Below are positions 18,114-27,634 of a stretch of 64,000 bases of DNA, one piece after another. The number at the start of each line of letters is the position of its first letter. Positions within the stretch are counted from its first letter, which is position 1. The position numbers and the translations under genes are program-made. This stretch comes from Barnesiella viscericola DSM 18177 (GTDB lineage: Bacteria; Bacteroidota; Bacteroidia; Bacteroidales; Barnesiellaceae), in assembly GCF_000512915.1 (NCBI RefSeq), contig NZ_CP007034.1, positions 248,001 to 312,000 on the forward strand, given 5' to 3'. Under the pieces are notes generated by a model. It was given only the letters and a program-made list of their open reading frames with translations, ran no database searches and was not told the DNA's origin.

Positions 18114-18121
18114 AAATATAC
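18114..18121 (-). promoter_or_regulatory. -7 element of the clpC promoter
   Basis: The minus strand reads TATATTTG here, about 31 bases before the clpC ATG. A well-spaced -33 element is not obvious. Confidence 0.45.
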
Positions 18122-18245
18122 CACCTTTACGCCAAATAATGGCAGGTAAATATTATTTCTTATATATAACAAATAATGTGCCGAATTTTCCCTTTTGCCA
18201 GCGATTATTTATTCAGATAGATTCCTCGATTTTTCAAAAAATGGT

Positions 18246-18253
18246 TATCTTTG
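18246..18253 (+). promoter_or_regulatory. -7 element of the gyrA promoter
   Basis: TATCTTTG matches the -7 consensus and lies 40 bases upstream of the gyrA ATG. No TTG is found at the expected -33 distance. Confidence 0.45.
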
Positions 18254-18293
18254 TACGCTAAACATTCAATGTATAACCAATTTTTACTAATAA

Positions 18294-20792
18294 ATGATTG
18301 ACCAAGATAGAATTCTAAAAATAGACATCAATCAAGAGATGCAATCGGCCTACATCGATTATTCCATGTCGGTGATTGTAGCTCGCGCCTTGCCCGATGT
18401 GCGCGACGGTTTCAAGCCGGTACACCGCCGGGTGTTGTTCGGAATGGACAAACTTGGAAACACATCGGATAAACCTTACAAGAAATCTGCGAGAATCGTC
18501 GGTGACGTGTTAGGTAAGTATCACCCGCACGGCGATTCGTCGGTATATTATGCGTTGGTACGTATGGCCCAGCCGTGGTCCTTGCGCTACCCCCTGGTCG
18601 ACGGCCAGGGTAACTTCGGTTCGGTCGACGGCGACAGTCCTGCCGCCATGCGTTATACCGAAGCTCGTCTCTCGCGCATTGCCGAAGAGATGCTTCGCGA
18701 CATCGAGAAGGATACGGTCGACTTTACCCCCAACTTCGATAATACGCTCGAAGAGCCTACCGTGCTGCCCACCCGCATACCCCAGTTGCTGGTAAACGGG
18801 GCGTCGGGTATCGCCGTAGGTATGGCTACCAATATGCCTCCCCACAACCTGTCGGAGTGTATTGACGCATCGGTCGCCCTGATTGACAACCGCGACCTCA
18901 CCATCGAAGAGCTGATGCAATACATTAAGGCTCCTGATTTTCCCACAGGAGGTATCATCTACGGTTTTGCCGGTGTAAAAGATGCTTTTGAGACCGGACG
19001 GGGCCGTATCGTAATTCGTGCCAAAGCCGAGATCGAGGTCGACAGCAATACCGGTCGCGAATCGATTATCGTATCTGAAATTCCCTATGCCGTCAATAAG
19101 TCGGAGTTAATCAAAAAGATAGCCGACCTGGTTGAAGAGAAGCGCCTAGAAGGCATCTCGAATATCAACGACGAGTCGGACCGTGCCGGTATGCGCATCG
19201 TCATCGAAGTCAAGAAAGATGCTAACGCCAGCGTTATCTTGAACAAACTGTTCAAAATGACCGACTTGCAGTCGTCGTTCAGTGTCAACAACATTGCCTT
19301 GGTCAACGGCCGTCCTCAAACACTGAATCTGAAACAGTTGCTCGAAGCCTTTATCAATCACCGCCACGAGGTAGTTATCCGTCGCACGCGGTTCGATTTG
19401 GCCAAGGCCGAAGAACGTGCTCACATACTCGAAGGGTTGATTATCGCATCGGATCATATTGATGAGGTAATCAAAATCGTGAGAGCTTCACAAACCCGTG
19501 AAGAAGCTCGCACCCGCTTGATGGAGCGATTCTCCCTGAGTGACAAACAGGCACAGGCTATCGTCGACATGCGCATCGGACAGTTGACCGGTCTTGACCA
19601 GGACAAGCTGCGTAACGAATATGCTGACATCGAGAAGATGATTGCTTACTATCACCAAATCTTGTCGGACGATGCCGTCTGCATGAAAGTGATGAAAGAC
19701 GAGCTTCTTGAAATCAAAGAGAAATACGGCGACGAGCGCAAGACCGAAATCATCTATGCTTCGGAAGAGTTCAATGCCGAAGACTTCTATGCCGATGACG
19801 AAATGATTATCACCATCTCGCACATGGGCTACATCAAACGGACCCCGCTCTCCGAATTCCGGGCTCAGAACCGCGGTGGAGTAGGTGCCAAGGGCAGCAA
19901 TACCCGCGAGGAGGATTTCATCGAATACATCTATCCGGCCTCGATGCATAACTATATGCTCTTCTTCACTCAGAAAGGCAAATGCTACTGGCTCAAAGTA
20001 TATGAGATACCCGAAGGCTCCAAGAGCTCCAAAGGTCGTGCCATACAGAACCTGCTCAACATCGACTCCGACGATAAGGTTAATGCCTTTATCCGCGTGA
20101 AACGATTGCAGGATCCCGAGTACAACATGTCGCACAACCTGATTTTCTGTACACGCAAGGGTATCATCAAGAAAACCAAACTCGAAGCCTATTCGCGTCC
20201 CCGCCAAAACGGTGTGAATGCCATCACCATTCGCGAAGACGATCAGGTAATACAAGTGAGACTGACCACCGGCGACAGCCAAATCGTTATCGCCAACCGT
20301 CACGGCCGCGCCATTCGATTCCACGAAAGCGCCGTGCGTGAGATGGGACGTAATGCCACCGGCGTAAAGGGTATGACCCTCGACAACGATGACGATGCCG
20401 TCGTAGGAATGATTTGCGTCAACGATCCTGAGAAAGAGACCATCATGGTCGTATCGGAACAAGGTTACGGAAAACGTTCGCTCATCGAAGATTACCGCAT
20501 CACCAACCGAGGAGGTAAAGGTGTGAAAACCTTGAATATCACCGAAAAGACCGGTTATCTGGTTGCCATCAAATGCGTAACCGATGAGAACGACCTGGTT
20601 ATCATCAACAAGTCGGGTATCACCCTGCGCATGAAGGTTGCCGACGTGCGGGTAATGGGCCGGGCAACACAAGGCGTCCGGTTGATTAATCTGGAAAAAC
20701 GGAATGACGAAATCGCTTCGGTCTGCAAGGTTTTGTCAGACAGTGTCGACGAGAACCTGCAAGACGATAGCGTTACTGAAATTGCAGAATAA
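18294..20792 (+). CDS. gyrA: DNA gyrase subunit A
   Basis: GyrA breaks and rejoins DNA for negative supercoiling together with GyrB. The 832-residue product has the catalytic Tyr at residue 121 in [11 protein letters not shown]. The quinolone-determining region reads [15 protein letters not shown], with Ser82 (E. coli Ser83) kept and Tyr86 at the E. coli Asp87 position. The C-terminal DNA-wrapping domain has the GyrA-box [15 protein letters not shown] near residue 738, which argues for gyrase rather than ParC. gyrB is not in the window. A TPR protein gene follows 29 bases downstream. Confidence 0.95.
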   Translation: MIDQDRILKIDINQEMQSAYIDYSMSVIVARALPDVRDGFKPVHRRVLFGMDKLGNTSDKPYKKSARIVGDVLGKYHPHGDSSVYYALVRMAQPWSLRYPLVDGQGNFGSVDGDSPAAMRYTEARLSRIAEEMLRDIEKDTVDFTPNFDNTLEEPTVLPTRIPQLLVNGASGIAVGMATNMPPHNLSECIDASVALIDNRDLTIEELMQYIKAPDFPTGGIIYGFAGVKDAFETGRGRIVIRAKAEIEVDSNTGRESIIVSEIPYAVNKSELIKKIADLVEEKRLEGISNINDESDRAGMRIVIEVKKDANASVILNKLFKMTDLQSSFSVNNIALVNGRPQTLNLKQLLEAFINHRHEVVIRRTRFDLAKAEERAHILEGLIIASDHIDEVIKIVRASQTREEARTRLMERFSLSDKQAQAIVDMRIGQLTGLDQDKLRNEYADIEKMIAYYHQILSDDAVCMKVMKDELLEIKEKYGDERKTEIIYASEEFNAEDFYADDEMIITISHMGYIKRTPLSEFRAQNRGGVGAKGSNTREEDFIEYIYPASMHNYMLFFTQKGKCYWLKVYEIPEGSKSSKGRAIQNLLNIDSDDKVNAFIRVKRLQDPEYNMSHNLIFCTRKGIIKKTKLEAYSRPRQNGVNAITIREDDQVIQVRLTTGDSQIVIANRHGRAIRFHESAVREMGRNATGVKGMTLDNDDDAVVGMICVNDPEKETIMVVSEQGYGKRSLIEDYRITNRGGKGVKTLNITEKTGYLVAIKCVTDENDLVIINKSGITLRMKVADVRVMGRATQGVRLINLEKRNDEIASVCKVLSDSVDENLQDDSVTEIAE

Positions 20793-20821
20793 AAATTATT
20801 AACTTCTAAAATAAACACGCA

Positions 20822-22111
20822 ATGAAAAAAACAACATTAACGGCAGTATTACTGCTTTCGGTCATTTGCGCATTCGGTCAGAAGAAAGCTGTGAACCGGG
20901 CTTTCAGTGAGGCAAAAATGGAAAATCCCAATTTCCAAGAAGCTCGCACCGATATTCAAGGTGCCCTTACCAACCCCGAAACCAAAGACGATGCCAAGAC
21001 TTGGTATGTAGCCGGGTTTATCGAAAACTCTTCTTTCGAGAAAGATAACGTTCAGAAGACGTTGGGAATCGCTCTTCCCAATGGAGATGCCCCCATGTAC
21101 GATGCGTTGGTAAAGAGCTATGACTATTTCTTGCAATCCATAGCTTTGGATACTTTACCTAACGAAAAAGGAAAAGTAAAGCCCAAATATGTCAAGGATA
21201 TTCGTAAGATCTTGAAACAAAACCTCGATGGCTATATCAATGCCGGTGTCTATTATTTCAATCAGAAAGACTATAAAAAGGCCTATGACGTATGGGGTAT
21301 TTTCCTGGATATACCCAAACTTTCCATTATGAAAGATGAGAAATCGGGGCTTCCTGCCGATTCGACGATTGCCATATTGGAATTCAACCGGGCTTTGGCT
21401 GCCATGCAGACTCAGGACAATGCGTTGGCCATTAAAGCTTTGAATGCAGCCAAAGGGAATGATTATAATCGAAACGATGTTTACAAATATCTGGTCTATG
21501 AATATGAGCAGACACAGGATACTGTCAACCTGATTAGTACGCTTCAAGAAGGTGAGAAGTTGTTCAAAGACGAAATGGTCGAGGTTCAGGATAGAGACGG
21601 TAATCCCGTACTGGACGAAAACGGCAAACCTAAAATGCAAAAGGAAAATACCTACACCTTGAAGCTGATCAATCTCTACATATATGGTGGAAGATATGAT
21701 GAAGCCATTGCTACGCTTGAAACGATTTTGGCCGAAGACCCTGAAAATGCCGAGTACTGGAATGTAAAAGGGAACCTGTATGAATCGCAAAAGAAGTATG
21801 ACCAATCGATTGAATGCTTCGGGAAAGCACTTGAAATTAATCCTTCTTACACCGATGCATTAGGCAATATGGGTCGTATCTACTTCAACCTGGCTGTGCA
21901 AAAGAACAATGAGATCAGTGCTATAACCGATAACGTAAAATATGCCGAGGCTCGTGAGAAAGAGGTTCTTCCGTTGTTTGAGAAATCTCGTCCCTATTAC
22001 GAAAAAGCATACGAATTGAAGCCCGAAAATCCCGACTACAAATATGCCCTCCGTAATATTTATTACAATTTGAACGATGCCGAAAAACTGAAAATGATAG
22101 AAGGCCAATAA
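20822..22111 (+). CDS. Exported tetratricopeptide-repeat protein
   Basis: The 429-residue product has a signal peptide (MKKTTLTAVLLLSVICAFGQ). Tetratricopeptide helices are clearest at about 292-350 (GGRYDEAIATLETILAEDPENAEYWN and the following YDQSIECFGKALEINPSYTDAL). The N-terminal half has a charged helical fold with a QKDYKKAYDVWGIFLDIP pattern. TPR proteins mediate protein contacts; a periplasmic place is inferred from the signal. Its function is not known to me. It may share a transcript with gyrA, although the 29-base gap leaves room for regulation, and it is ended by a strong terminator. Confidence 0.8.
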   Translation: MKKTTLTAVLLLSVICAFGQKKAVNRAFSEAKMENPNFQEARTDIQGALTNPETKDDAKTWYVAGFIENSSFEKDNVQKTLGIALPNGDAPMYDALVKSYDYFLQSIALDTLPNEKGKVKPKYVKDIRKILKQNLDGYINAGVYYFNQKDYKKAYDVWGIFLDIPKLSIMKDEKSGLPADSTIAILEFNRALAAMQTQDNALAIKALNAAKGNDYNRNDVYKYLVYEYEQTQDTVNLISTLQEGEKLFKDEMVEVQDRDGNPVLDENGKPKMQKENTYTLKLINLYIYGGRYDEAIATLETILAEDPENAEYWNVKGNLYESQKKYDQSIECFGKALEINPSYTDALGNMGRIYFNLAVQKNNEISAITDNVKYAEAREKEVLPLFEKSRPYYEKAYELKPENPDYKYALRNIYYNLNDAEKLKMIEGQ

Positions 22112-22128
22112 TAATCATACCGATTATT

Positions 22129-22171
22129 CAAAAAACGTTCAGAGAGGATTTACCTCTCTGAACGTTTTTTT
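22129..22171 (+). terminator. Terminator after the TPR gene
   Basis: A near-perfect stem pairs CGTTCAGAGAGG with CCTCTCTGAACG and ends in a seven-T run on the plus strand. The flanking A run would also let it work on the minus strand. Confidence 0.85.
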
Positions 22172-22186
22172 GCATTATATAAAAAT

Positions 22187-22221
22187 AAAAGCAGGCATTT
22201 GAATCTCAAATGCCTGCTTTT
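22187..22221 (-). terminator. Terminator after tRNA-Lys
   Basis: A stem pairing AAAAGCAGGCATTTGA with its complement around a two-base loop is followed on the minus strand by a T-rich tract. It lies a few bases past the tRNA 3' end. Confidence 0.8.
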
Positions 22222-22227
22222 ATTGGG

Positions 22228-22300
22228 TGATCCGCTTGGGGCTCGAACCCAAGACCCCAACATTAAAAGTGTTGTGCTCTACCAGCTGAGCTAGCGAATC
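22228..22300 (-). tRNA. tRNA-Lys (anticodon TTT)
   Basis: The 73-base cloverleaf has a 7-bp acceptor stem (GATTCGC with GCGGATC, one T-G pair), a D-loop GCTCAGCTGGTAGAGC, and an anticodon stem CAACA/TGTTG around the loop CTTTTAA. The anticodon TTT is the complement of 22265-22267. The T-arm reads TTGGGTTCGAGCCCCAA, with discriminator A. The 3' CCA is not encoded (the genome reads CCC after the discriminator), so it must be added after transcription. Confidence 0.95.
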
Positions 22301-22329
22301 TAACCTTGGTGCTTTTTGTAAAAGCGTTG

Positions 22330-22360
22330 CAAAGATAGGCGCTTTTGTCGAAATATACAA
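22330..22360 (-). promoter_or_regulatory. Promoter of tRNA-Lys
   Basis: On the minus strand TTG (22358-22360) and TATCTTTG (22330-22337) are separated by 20 bases. The predicted start is about 20 bases upstream of the tRNA 5' end. Confidence 0.65.
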
Positions 22361-22431
22361 GGGTTGCGCCCAAAATATTCTATTTAATTTTCGGTATGCA
22401 GCCTCATTGAGGGGCTCAATTGGGTAGTCAC

Positions 22432-23124
22432 TCAGCGCATCAGGCTTTCGAACAGCGGTATAAGCAGGGAGGTGACAACACCCATCAGGCCGATGGCCAG
22501 GCCACTGATAGCACCTTCGACGGCTCCCAGTTCAATAGCGCGGGCAGTACCCAGTCCGTGAGCGGCCGATCCCAATGCCAATCCGCGGGCAACGCGGCTG
22601 TTGACGTGGCAGCGGTCGAGTACGGCCGGGCCGATGATACCCCCCAATAATCCGCACCCGAATACGATGACGGCCGTGAGCGAGGGGATACCGTGCGAGT
22701 GTTCCGACAGGGAGATGGCGATGGGTATCGTGACCGATTTGGGTTGCAGCGACGAGGTGATGGCTTCGTCGACGCCCATGAGTCGGCAGATGGCTATAAC
22801 ACTCACAATACCCACAATTCCTCCGGCAAAGACGGCGGTGAGTACGGGTATCTCTTTACCCCGAATCTGTTCGATTTGTTCATAGAGGGCATAACCCAGC
22901 GCTACGACCGATGGCCCCAGCAGAAAACTGATGAAGCTGCTACCGGCACAGAACGTATCGTAGTCGATGTCGAGCAGGGTGAGCAGGGCTATGATAAGAA
23001 CCATGGCCACCAACAGCGGGTGGAAAATGGCGATATGTTTTTTCTGGTGCAGTTTGCAACCGGCCAGGTAGCTACCCAGTACCAACAGCAGGATAAAGGG
23101 TGTGGAGGAGAATATTTCGTTCAT
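22432..23124 (-). CDS. lrgB: LrgB/CidB family membrane protein
   Basis: The 230-residue product is almost wholly hydrophobic, with about seven membrane segments. It has the family blocks PKSVTIPIAISLSEHSHG (near residue 127) and ARGLALGSAAHGLGTARAIELG (near residue 183), both seen in LrgB/CidB/YohK proteins. In Gram-positive bacteria LrgAB affects murein hydrolase activity and programmed lysis, and in plants a fused homologue transports glycolate. In Bacteroidales the substrate is not known. It overlaps lrgA by 4 bases (ATGA), so the pair is translationally coupled. Confidence 0.88.
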   Translation of the reverse strand: MNEIFSSTPFILLLVLGSYLAGCKLHQKKHIAIFHPLLVAMVLIIALLTLLDIDYDTFCAGSSFISFLLGPSVVALGYALYEQIEQIRGKEIPVLTAVFAGGIVGIVSVIAICRLMGVDEAITSSLQPKSVTIPIAISLSEHSHGIPSLTAVIVFGCGLLGGIIGPAVLDRCHVNSRVARGLALGSAAHGLGTARAIELGAVEGAISGLAIGLMGVVTSLLIPLFESLMR

Positions 23125-23486
23125 TGCCCAACTCCTCCTTTCTTGCGCGAGAGCTTGCGGTCAAGATGCTCTTCGGTAAGCCCTACGACAACGATGACCA
23201 GCAGGGTGGTAACCACCGACACGGTGAGCAGTACCACCCAGTTGCTCATGAGTATTTTATACTCGTGCATGAGCCCGATACTGGCCGGAACGAAGAAGAG
23301 GGCCATGTTGCGAGTGAGGGTCGAGGCGGCCTTGTCGACGTCGCGTGGACGTACCCATTTGAGTGTGAGGGCCAGGAACAGCAATATCATGCCGCACACG
23401 CTGCCGGGAATGAGCCGCCCGATGAGCAGGCTCACCATCTCTCCCAATACATAGAAGAGCATGATGTAACAGAATCCTTTAATCAT
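23121..23486 (-). CDS. lrgA: LrgA/CidA family membrane protein
   Basis: The 121-residue product has four membrane segments and the LrgA/CidA features: LIGRLIPGSVCGMILLFLALTL (about 22-43) and FVPASIGLMHEY (about 77-88). It is holin-like in family and is expected to work with LrgB in the inner membrane. The pair forms a two-gene operon between recQ and the tRNA. Three short direct repeats occupy the 40 bases upstream of the start and may be a regulator site, but no LytSR-type two-component genes are nearby. Confidence 0.88.
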   Translation of the reverse strand: MIKGFCYIMLFYVLGEMVSLLIGRLIPGSVCGMILLFLALTLKWVRPRDVDKAASTLTRNMALFFVPASIGLMHEYKILMSNWVVLLTVSVVTTLLVIVVVGLTEEHLDRKLSRKKGGVGQ

Positions 23487-23490
23487 TTTC

Positions 23491-23527
23491 TTAATACCTT
23501 ACTTGTTAATACCTAAACTAAATACCT
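23491..23527 (-). repeat. Three direct repeats of a 9-base word upstream of lrgA
   Basis: TTAATACCT (23491-23499), TTAATACCT (23506-23514) and TAAATACCT (23519-23527) lie in tandem with repeat distances of 15 and 13 bases, starting 5 bases upstream of the lrgA start. They may be an operator; the segment is also AT-rich, so chance cannot be ruled out. Confidence 0.4.
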
Positions 23528-23545
23528 AAAATCTTATCTCTCTTT

Positions 23546-25453
23546 TTATGTTTTGTTTTTATAGTGAATATCGTCTTCGCAGACGATAAAACCTTCGTCT
23601 CGCAGGAAGCGCAGGGCTTCGATCACCTCGTCCTCGGGGTAGGGTAGCGCGGCGGCTATCCGGTCGCGGCTCACGCAGTCGTTGCCGATGAACTGTTGTA
23701 TGGCCCGGGCTATCACCTCGGGCTTTTGAGCCGAGGCTTGCTCCCGTTTCCTGTGCTCGATGCAGTTGTCGCAGCAGCCGCACTCGTAGTCGGCCTTCTC
23801 ACCGAAGTATTCGAGCAACATCTGTTGACGACAGCGGGTCGAAGTGGCATAGGTGATCATACTCTCGATGCGGTCGGCCATGCGCTGTCGCCTATCTTCA
23901 TAGGCTTCGCGGGTGATTTGCACGTAGCGGGGCTCCATGCGTTCGCGGGTGTAGACGATATAGGGCGTGCGTCGCCGCGGTATGTAGTGGAGCACGTGCA
24001 GACGGTTCAGCTTCAACAAGGCCTCGTAGACCTCTTGCTGACAGGCACCGAGCCGTTGGGCAAGCAAATCTTCGTGGATAAACACATAGTCGGCAAAAAG
24101 CCCGGTATAGGAGCGCAACAGGCATTGCAACACGCGGTCGGTGGCCGGGTCGGTGTCGCGCAAGTGGTAGAGTTCTTCTTTATGAACCAGCATCATTACC
24201 CGCGAAAGGGTGTCAGTCTCTTCGATAAATTCGATGTAGCCCGATATGGTGAGAATTTTCAGCGCGCTGAGTACCGGAGTAGTCGCATAGTTGAAGGTGG
24301 TGCAGAACCGTTTCAGGTTGAACTCATAAATCGAGTCCATGCCGCAGCCGAGTGCTATTTCGAGAAAGTTACCCACCCGTTCGTAGACCTTCAAGACAAA
24401 CTCTTTGTCGGGAAACTCCTCAGTGAGCCGCTTGTGCAGGTTGGCCTTGTCGCGACGAGAATAGAGCAGTACGGCATAGGCACGGGTCCCGTCACGTCCG
24501 GCCCGACCCGCCTCTTGAAAATACTCTTCGGGCGAGTTGGGCATGTCCAGATGCACGACCACCCGAACATCGGGTTTGTCAATGCCCATACCGAAGGCGT
24601 TGGTCGAGACCATCACCCGGGTTTCATCGACCTTCCATTTGCGCTGTTTCTCGTTCTTCTCCTCCTGTCCCAGACCGGCGTGGTAGTAGTCGGCCGATAT
24701 GCCGGCCCGGTTCAACTCTTCGGCTACCTCTTTCGTGTGCTTGCGGTTGCGCACATAGACGACGGCGCTGCCGGGTACCCGATGGAGGATACGCAGCAGT
24801 TGCTGCATCTTGTCCTCGCACGACCTCACCACATACGAGAGGTTGGGACGGGCGAAGCCGGTGCGGAATACCCGACCGTCGTGAAAGTCGAGCTTCTTCT
24901 GTATATCATCGGCTACAATAGGAGTTGCCGTGGCGGTGAGGGCCAGCACGGGAACGTGGGGCAGGGTGTGCCGTATCTGGGCTATTTTCAGGTAGGCAGG
25001 GCGGAAGTCATATCCCCATTGCGAGATGCAGTGGGCCTCGTCGACCACGATTAGCGAGACCGGCAGCCCCTGAATGCGGGCGGTGAACAGCTCGGTATCG
25101 ATGCGCTCGGGCGAGATGTAGAGAAACTTGAATCGCCCGTAGAGGCAGTTGTCGAAGGTGACGACCATCTCGCGGCGCGACATGCCGGCATGGATATAAG
25201 CCGCCCGTATGCCCCGGTCGCGCAGGTTGTCGACCTGGTCTTTCATCAAGGCAACGAGAGGGGTAATGACGAGGCAGAGCCCTTCGCGACAGAGGGTAGG
25301 CACCTGAAAGGTGAGCGATTTACCCCCGCCGGTAGGCATGAGTCCCAAGGTGTCGTGTCCGTCGAGCAGCGAAGTGATAATCTCCTCTTGCATGGGCCGG
25401 AACTGGCGGTAACCCCAGTACTTTTGCAATATTTCGTAGATGATTTCGTGCAT
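23546..25453 (-). CDS. recQ: ATP-dependent DNA helicase RecQ
   Basis: RecQ is a 3'-5' DNA helicase used in recombination and repair. The 635-residue product has Walker A PTGGGKS (40-46), the aromatic-rich loop DEAHCISQWGYDFRPAYLKI (about 135-154), motif VI with AGRAGRDG (about 314) and a zinc-binding RQC part with cysteines in CRQQMLLEYFG and CGCCDNC (about 549-575). After this comes a short helical end (VIARAIQQFIG and EVIEALRFLRDEGFIVCEDD) rather than an HRDC domain, typical of the short RecQ paralogue. The gene lies upstream of lrgAB on the same strand, 59 bases away. Confidence 0.93.
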   Translation of the reverse strand: MHEIIYEILQKYWGYRQFRPMQEEIITSLLDGHDTLGLMPTGGGKSLTFQVPTLCREGLCLVITPLVALMKDQVDNLRDRGIRAAYIHAGMSRREMVVTFDNCLYGRFKFLYISPERIDTELFTARIQGLPVSLIVVDEAHCISQWGYDFRPAYLKIAQIRHTLPHVPVLALTATATPIVADDIQKKLDFHDGRVFRTGFARPNLSYVVRSCEDKMQQLLRILHRVPGSAVVYVRNRKHTKEVAEELNRAGISADYYHAGLGQEEKNEKQRKWKVDETRVMVSTNAFGMGIDKPDVRVVVHLDMPNSPEEYFQEAGRAGRDGTRAYAVLLYSRRDKANLHKRLTEEFPDKEFVLKVYERVGNFLEIALGCGMDSIYEFNLKRFCTTFNYATTPVLSALKILTISGYIEFIEETDTLSRVMMLVHKEELYHLRDTDPATDRVLQCLLRSYTGLFADYVFIHEDLLAQRLGACQQEVYEALLKLNRLHVLHYIPRRRTPYIVYTRERMEPRYVQITREAYEDRRQRMADRIESMITYATSTRCRQQMLLEYFGEKADYECGCCDNCIEHRKREQASAQKPEVIARAIQQFIGNDCVSRDRIAAALPYPEDEVIEALRFLRDEGFIVCEDDIHYKNKT

Positions 25454-25475
25454 GCCTTTCCCGAAAAATCGGGTG

Positions 25476-25483
25476 CAAAATTA
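25476..25483 (-). promoter_or_regulatory. -7 element of the recQ promoter
   Basis: The minus strand reads TAATTTTG, 22 bases before the recQ ATG. A possible TTG lies 23 bases further upstream. Confidence 0.45.
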
Positions 25484-25597
25484 CAATTTTATCTTTTACA
25501 AGATAGCAATCGCACCACGAATTTACAAGAACTTTTGGTAGAGAGGGAACTCACCGAGGTATCTTGCTTTGATTCTACCCCACAAGAGGATATGACA

Positions 25598-25634
25598 AAG
25601 GCCGTCGTTCTGCACTCGATGTGGAACGACGGCC
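25598..25634 (-). terminator. Terminator after recJ
   Basis: An 11-base perfect stem pairs GGCCGTCGTTC (25600-25610) with 25624-25634. On the minus strand it is followed by only a short T run (TTTGTC), so the hairpin is strong but the tail is weak. Confidence 0.6.
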
Positions 25635-25647
25635 TCGGTTGATAGGG

Positions 25648-27369
25648 TTATTCCGACGGTCTGATATCCTTGATAAACAGCTGTATCGAACCGCTGTTAT
25701 GAGTATTTTCCTCGATGGTGTAACAGATGTCAAACGGTTTTCCGGCCTTGATGTGTTCAAAGTGTTGGCTCATGTTGAAGGCGATGCCGTTCATGATGTT
25801 CTTCGATTTGCTGTCGACCAGTTCGAGTTTCACGTGCTCGTTTTTCTTGCCTACGAGTCGGCTCGTACCGTAGTCGGTAACATGACGTGTACAGAAGATA
25901 GGCTTCTGGTTACCGGGTCCGAAGGGGTTGAACTGTTTAAGCAGGGCAAAGAACTCGGGGGTGATTTCGTTGAAGTCGATTTCGGTGTCGATGTCGATTT
26001 GCGGCTCCATCTGCTCGGGCAGAATGTGTTTGGCCACATGCTCCTCAAACCGGGCGGTAAACTCCTTGATGTGTTCCTCTTTCATCGAGAGGCCCACGGC
26101 ATAGGTGTGCCCTCCAAAATTCTCGAGCAGGTCGCGACACGACTCTACCGCCTTGTAAATATCAAACCCCTGTACCGAGCGAGCCGAACCGGTGGCCAGT
26201 CCGTCGGAGAGGGTGAGGACCACGGCCGGGCGGTAGTAGAGTTCGGTGAGGCGCGAAGCCACAATACCGATAATGCCTTTGTGCCAGTCCTTGTTGTAGA
26301 TGACAATCGATTTGCGGTGGTTGATGTCGACGTGCTCTTCGAGTATCTTGCTGGCCTCTTCGGTAATCCGCTTGTCCAACTCCTTGCGGTTCTCGTTGTA
26401 CTGATCGATGTTCTGACTCTTTTCGAGCGCTCCGGCCATATCCTTGGCCACCAACAGGTCTACCGCCTCTTTGCCCGATTGCATGCGGCCCGAGGCGTTG
26501 ATGCGGGGGCCAATCTTAAAGACGATGTCGCTGATGGTAATATTCTTGTTGTTGAGTCCGCACACCTTCAAGATACCTCGCAATCCCATGCTGGGGTTGG
26601 AGTTGAGCCGCTTCAAGCCGTGATAGGCCAGAATACGGTTCTCACCCGTGATGGGCACGATGTCCGAAGCGATGCTCACGGCCACCAGGTCGAGCAGCGG
26701 TTCCAGGTCGGCAGCGATGTCGATACCGTTGTTGATTGCAAATCCCTGCATGAACTTGTAGCCTACACCACAACCCGACAGATGTTTGTAGGGGTAGGTC
26801 TCTCCTTCGAGTTTGGGATTGAGGATAGCCACGGCGTCGGGCAACTGGTCGTCGGGCATATGGTGGTCGCAGATGATGAAATCAATGCCTTTGCTCTTGG
26901 CATAGGCTATTTTCTCCACGGCCTTGATGCCGCAGTCGAGGGCAATGATAAGTGTGATACCGTTCTCGGCCGCATAGTCGATGCTTTTGTCCGAGATGCC
27001 GTAACCCTCGTCGTAACGGTCGGGGATATAGTAATCGAGCCCCGAATAGAAATTTTGTAAAAACTTATACACCAGCGATACGGCAGTCGTTCCGTCCACG
27101 TCGTAATCGCCATAAATCATAATCTTTTCTTTACTCCCTAACGCACGATTCAGCCTAACGACTGCTTTTTCCATATCTCTCATGAGGAACGGGTCATGGA
27201 GATCGGACAACTGGGGTTTGAAAAACTTCTCCGCCTCGGCGACCGAAGTTACCCCTCGTTGAGCGAGCAGTCTACAAAGCGCAGGGACCCGTGGGTATCG
27301 GGCCTCTAATTGCTGGGCTATTTGCTGTTCGTTTGATGTAAGGTGTAAGTAATTCCATTTACTTATCAT
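25648..27369 (-). CDS. recJ: Single-stranded-DNA-specific exonuclease RecJ
   Basis: RecJ degrades single-stranded DNA 5'-3' in recombination and mismatch repair. The 573-residue product has the DHH-family motifs: DYDVDGTTA (88-96), IALDCGIKAVE (about 143-153) and ICDHHMPDDQLPDA (about 164-177). The DHHA1 motif GGHTYAVGLSMKEEH is near residue 419, with an OB-fold tail ending in FIKDIRPSE. Length is normal. It runs in the same direction as recQ, but a hairpin and about 190 bases separate them. Confidence 0.94.
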   Translation of the reverse strand: MISKWNYLHLTSNEQQIAQQLEARYPRVPALCRLLAQRGVTSVAEAEKFFKPQLSDLHDPFLMRDMEKAVVRLNRALGSKEKIMIYGDYDVDGTTAVSLVYKFLQNFYSGLDYYIPDRYDEGYGISDKSIDYAAENGITLIIALDCGIKAVEKIAYAKSKGIDFIICDHHMPDDQLPDAVAILNPKLEGETYPYKHLSGCGVGYKFMQGFAINNGIDIAADLEPLLDLVAVSIASDIVPITGENRILAYHGLKRLNSNPSMGLRGILKVCGLNNKNITISDIVFKIGPRINASGRMQSGKEAVDLLVAKDMAGALEKSQNIDQYNENRKELDKRITEEASKILEEHVDINHRKSIVIYNKDWHKGIIGIVASRLTELYYRPAVVLTLSDGLATGSARSVQGFDIYKAVESCRDLLENFGGHTYAVGLSMKEEHIKEFTARFEEHVAKHILPEQMEPQIDIDTEIDFNEITPEFFALLKQFNPFGPGNQKPIFCTRHVTDYGTSRLVGKKNEHVKLELVDSKSKNIMNGIAFNMSQHFEHIKAGKPFDICYTIEENTHNSGSIQLFIKDIRPSE

Positions 27370-27634
27370 TTATATTTTTTTTATTTTTTATCGCTTTCGG
27401 TCCCGTCGCGTCGGACGGAAAAATAAAGCCCCGCCCGATGGAATTCAACGGGAATTTGCAGGCTGCGATGCACGTATGTGCCTTGCCTACATGTATATAA
27501 CAATGAGCAGGAGATGTAATTGCTTACAGACAGTCCTTTTTTACCTCATTATTGCCGTAAAGTTATAAAAAGACATTCAATGTTGAGCCGTTTTTCGCCG
27601 TTAAAATTGTAATTATTCAAAATTTTAACGTCCT

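Noticed and set aside
18294-20792. parC rather than gyrA
   Set aside because: The complete GyrA-box in the C-terminal domain and the overall match favour gyrase.
27599-27630. Hairpin behind the acetyltransferase gene
   Set aside because: A 10-base stem is present but is not followed by a T run on the minus strand, so it is not listed as a terminator.
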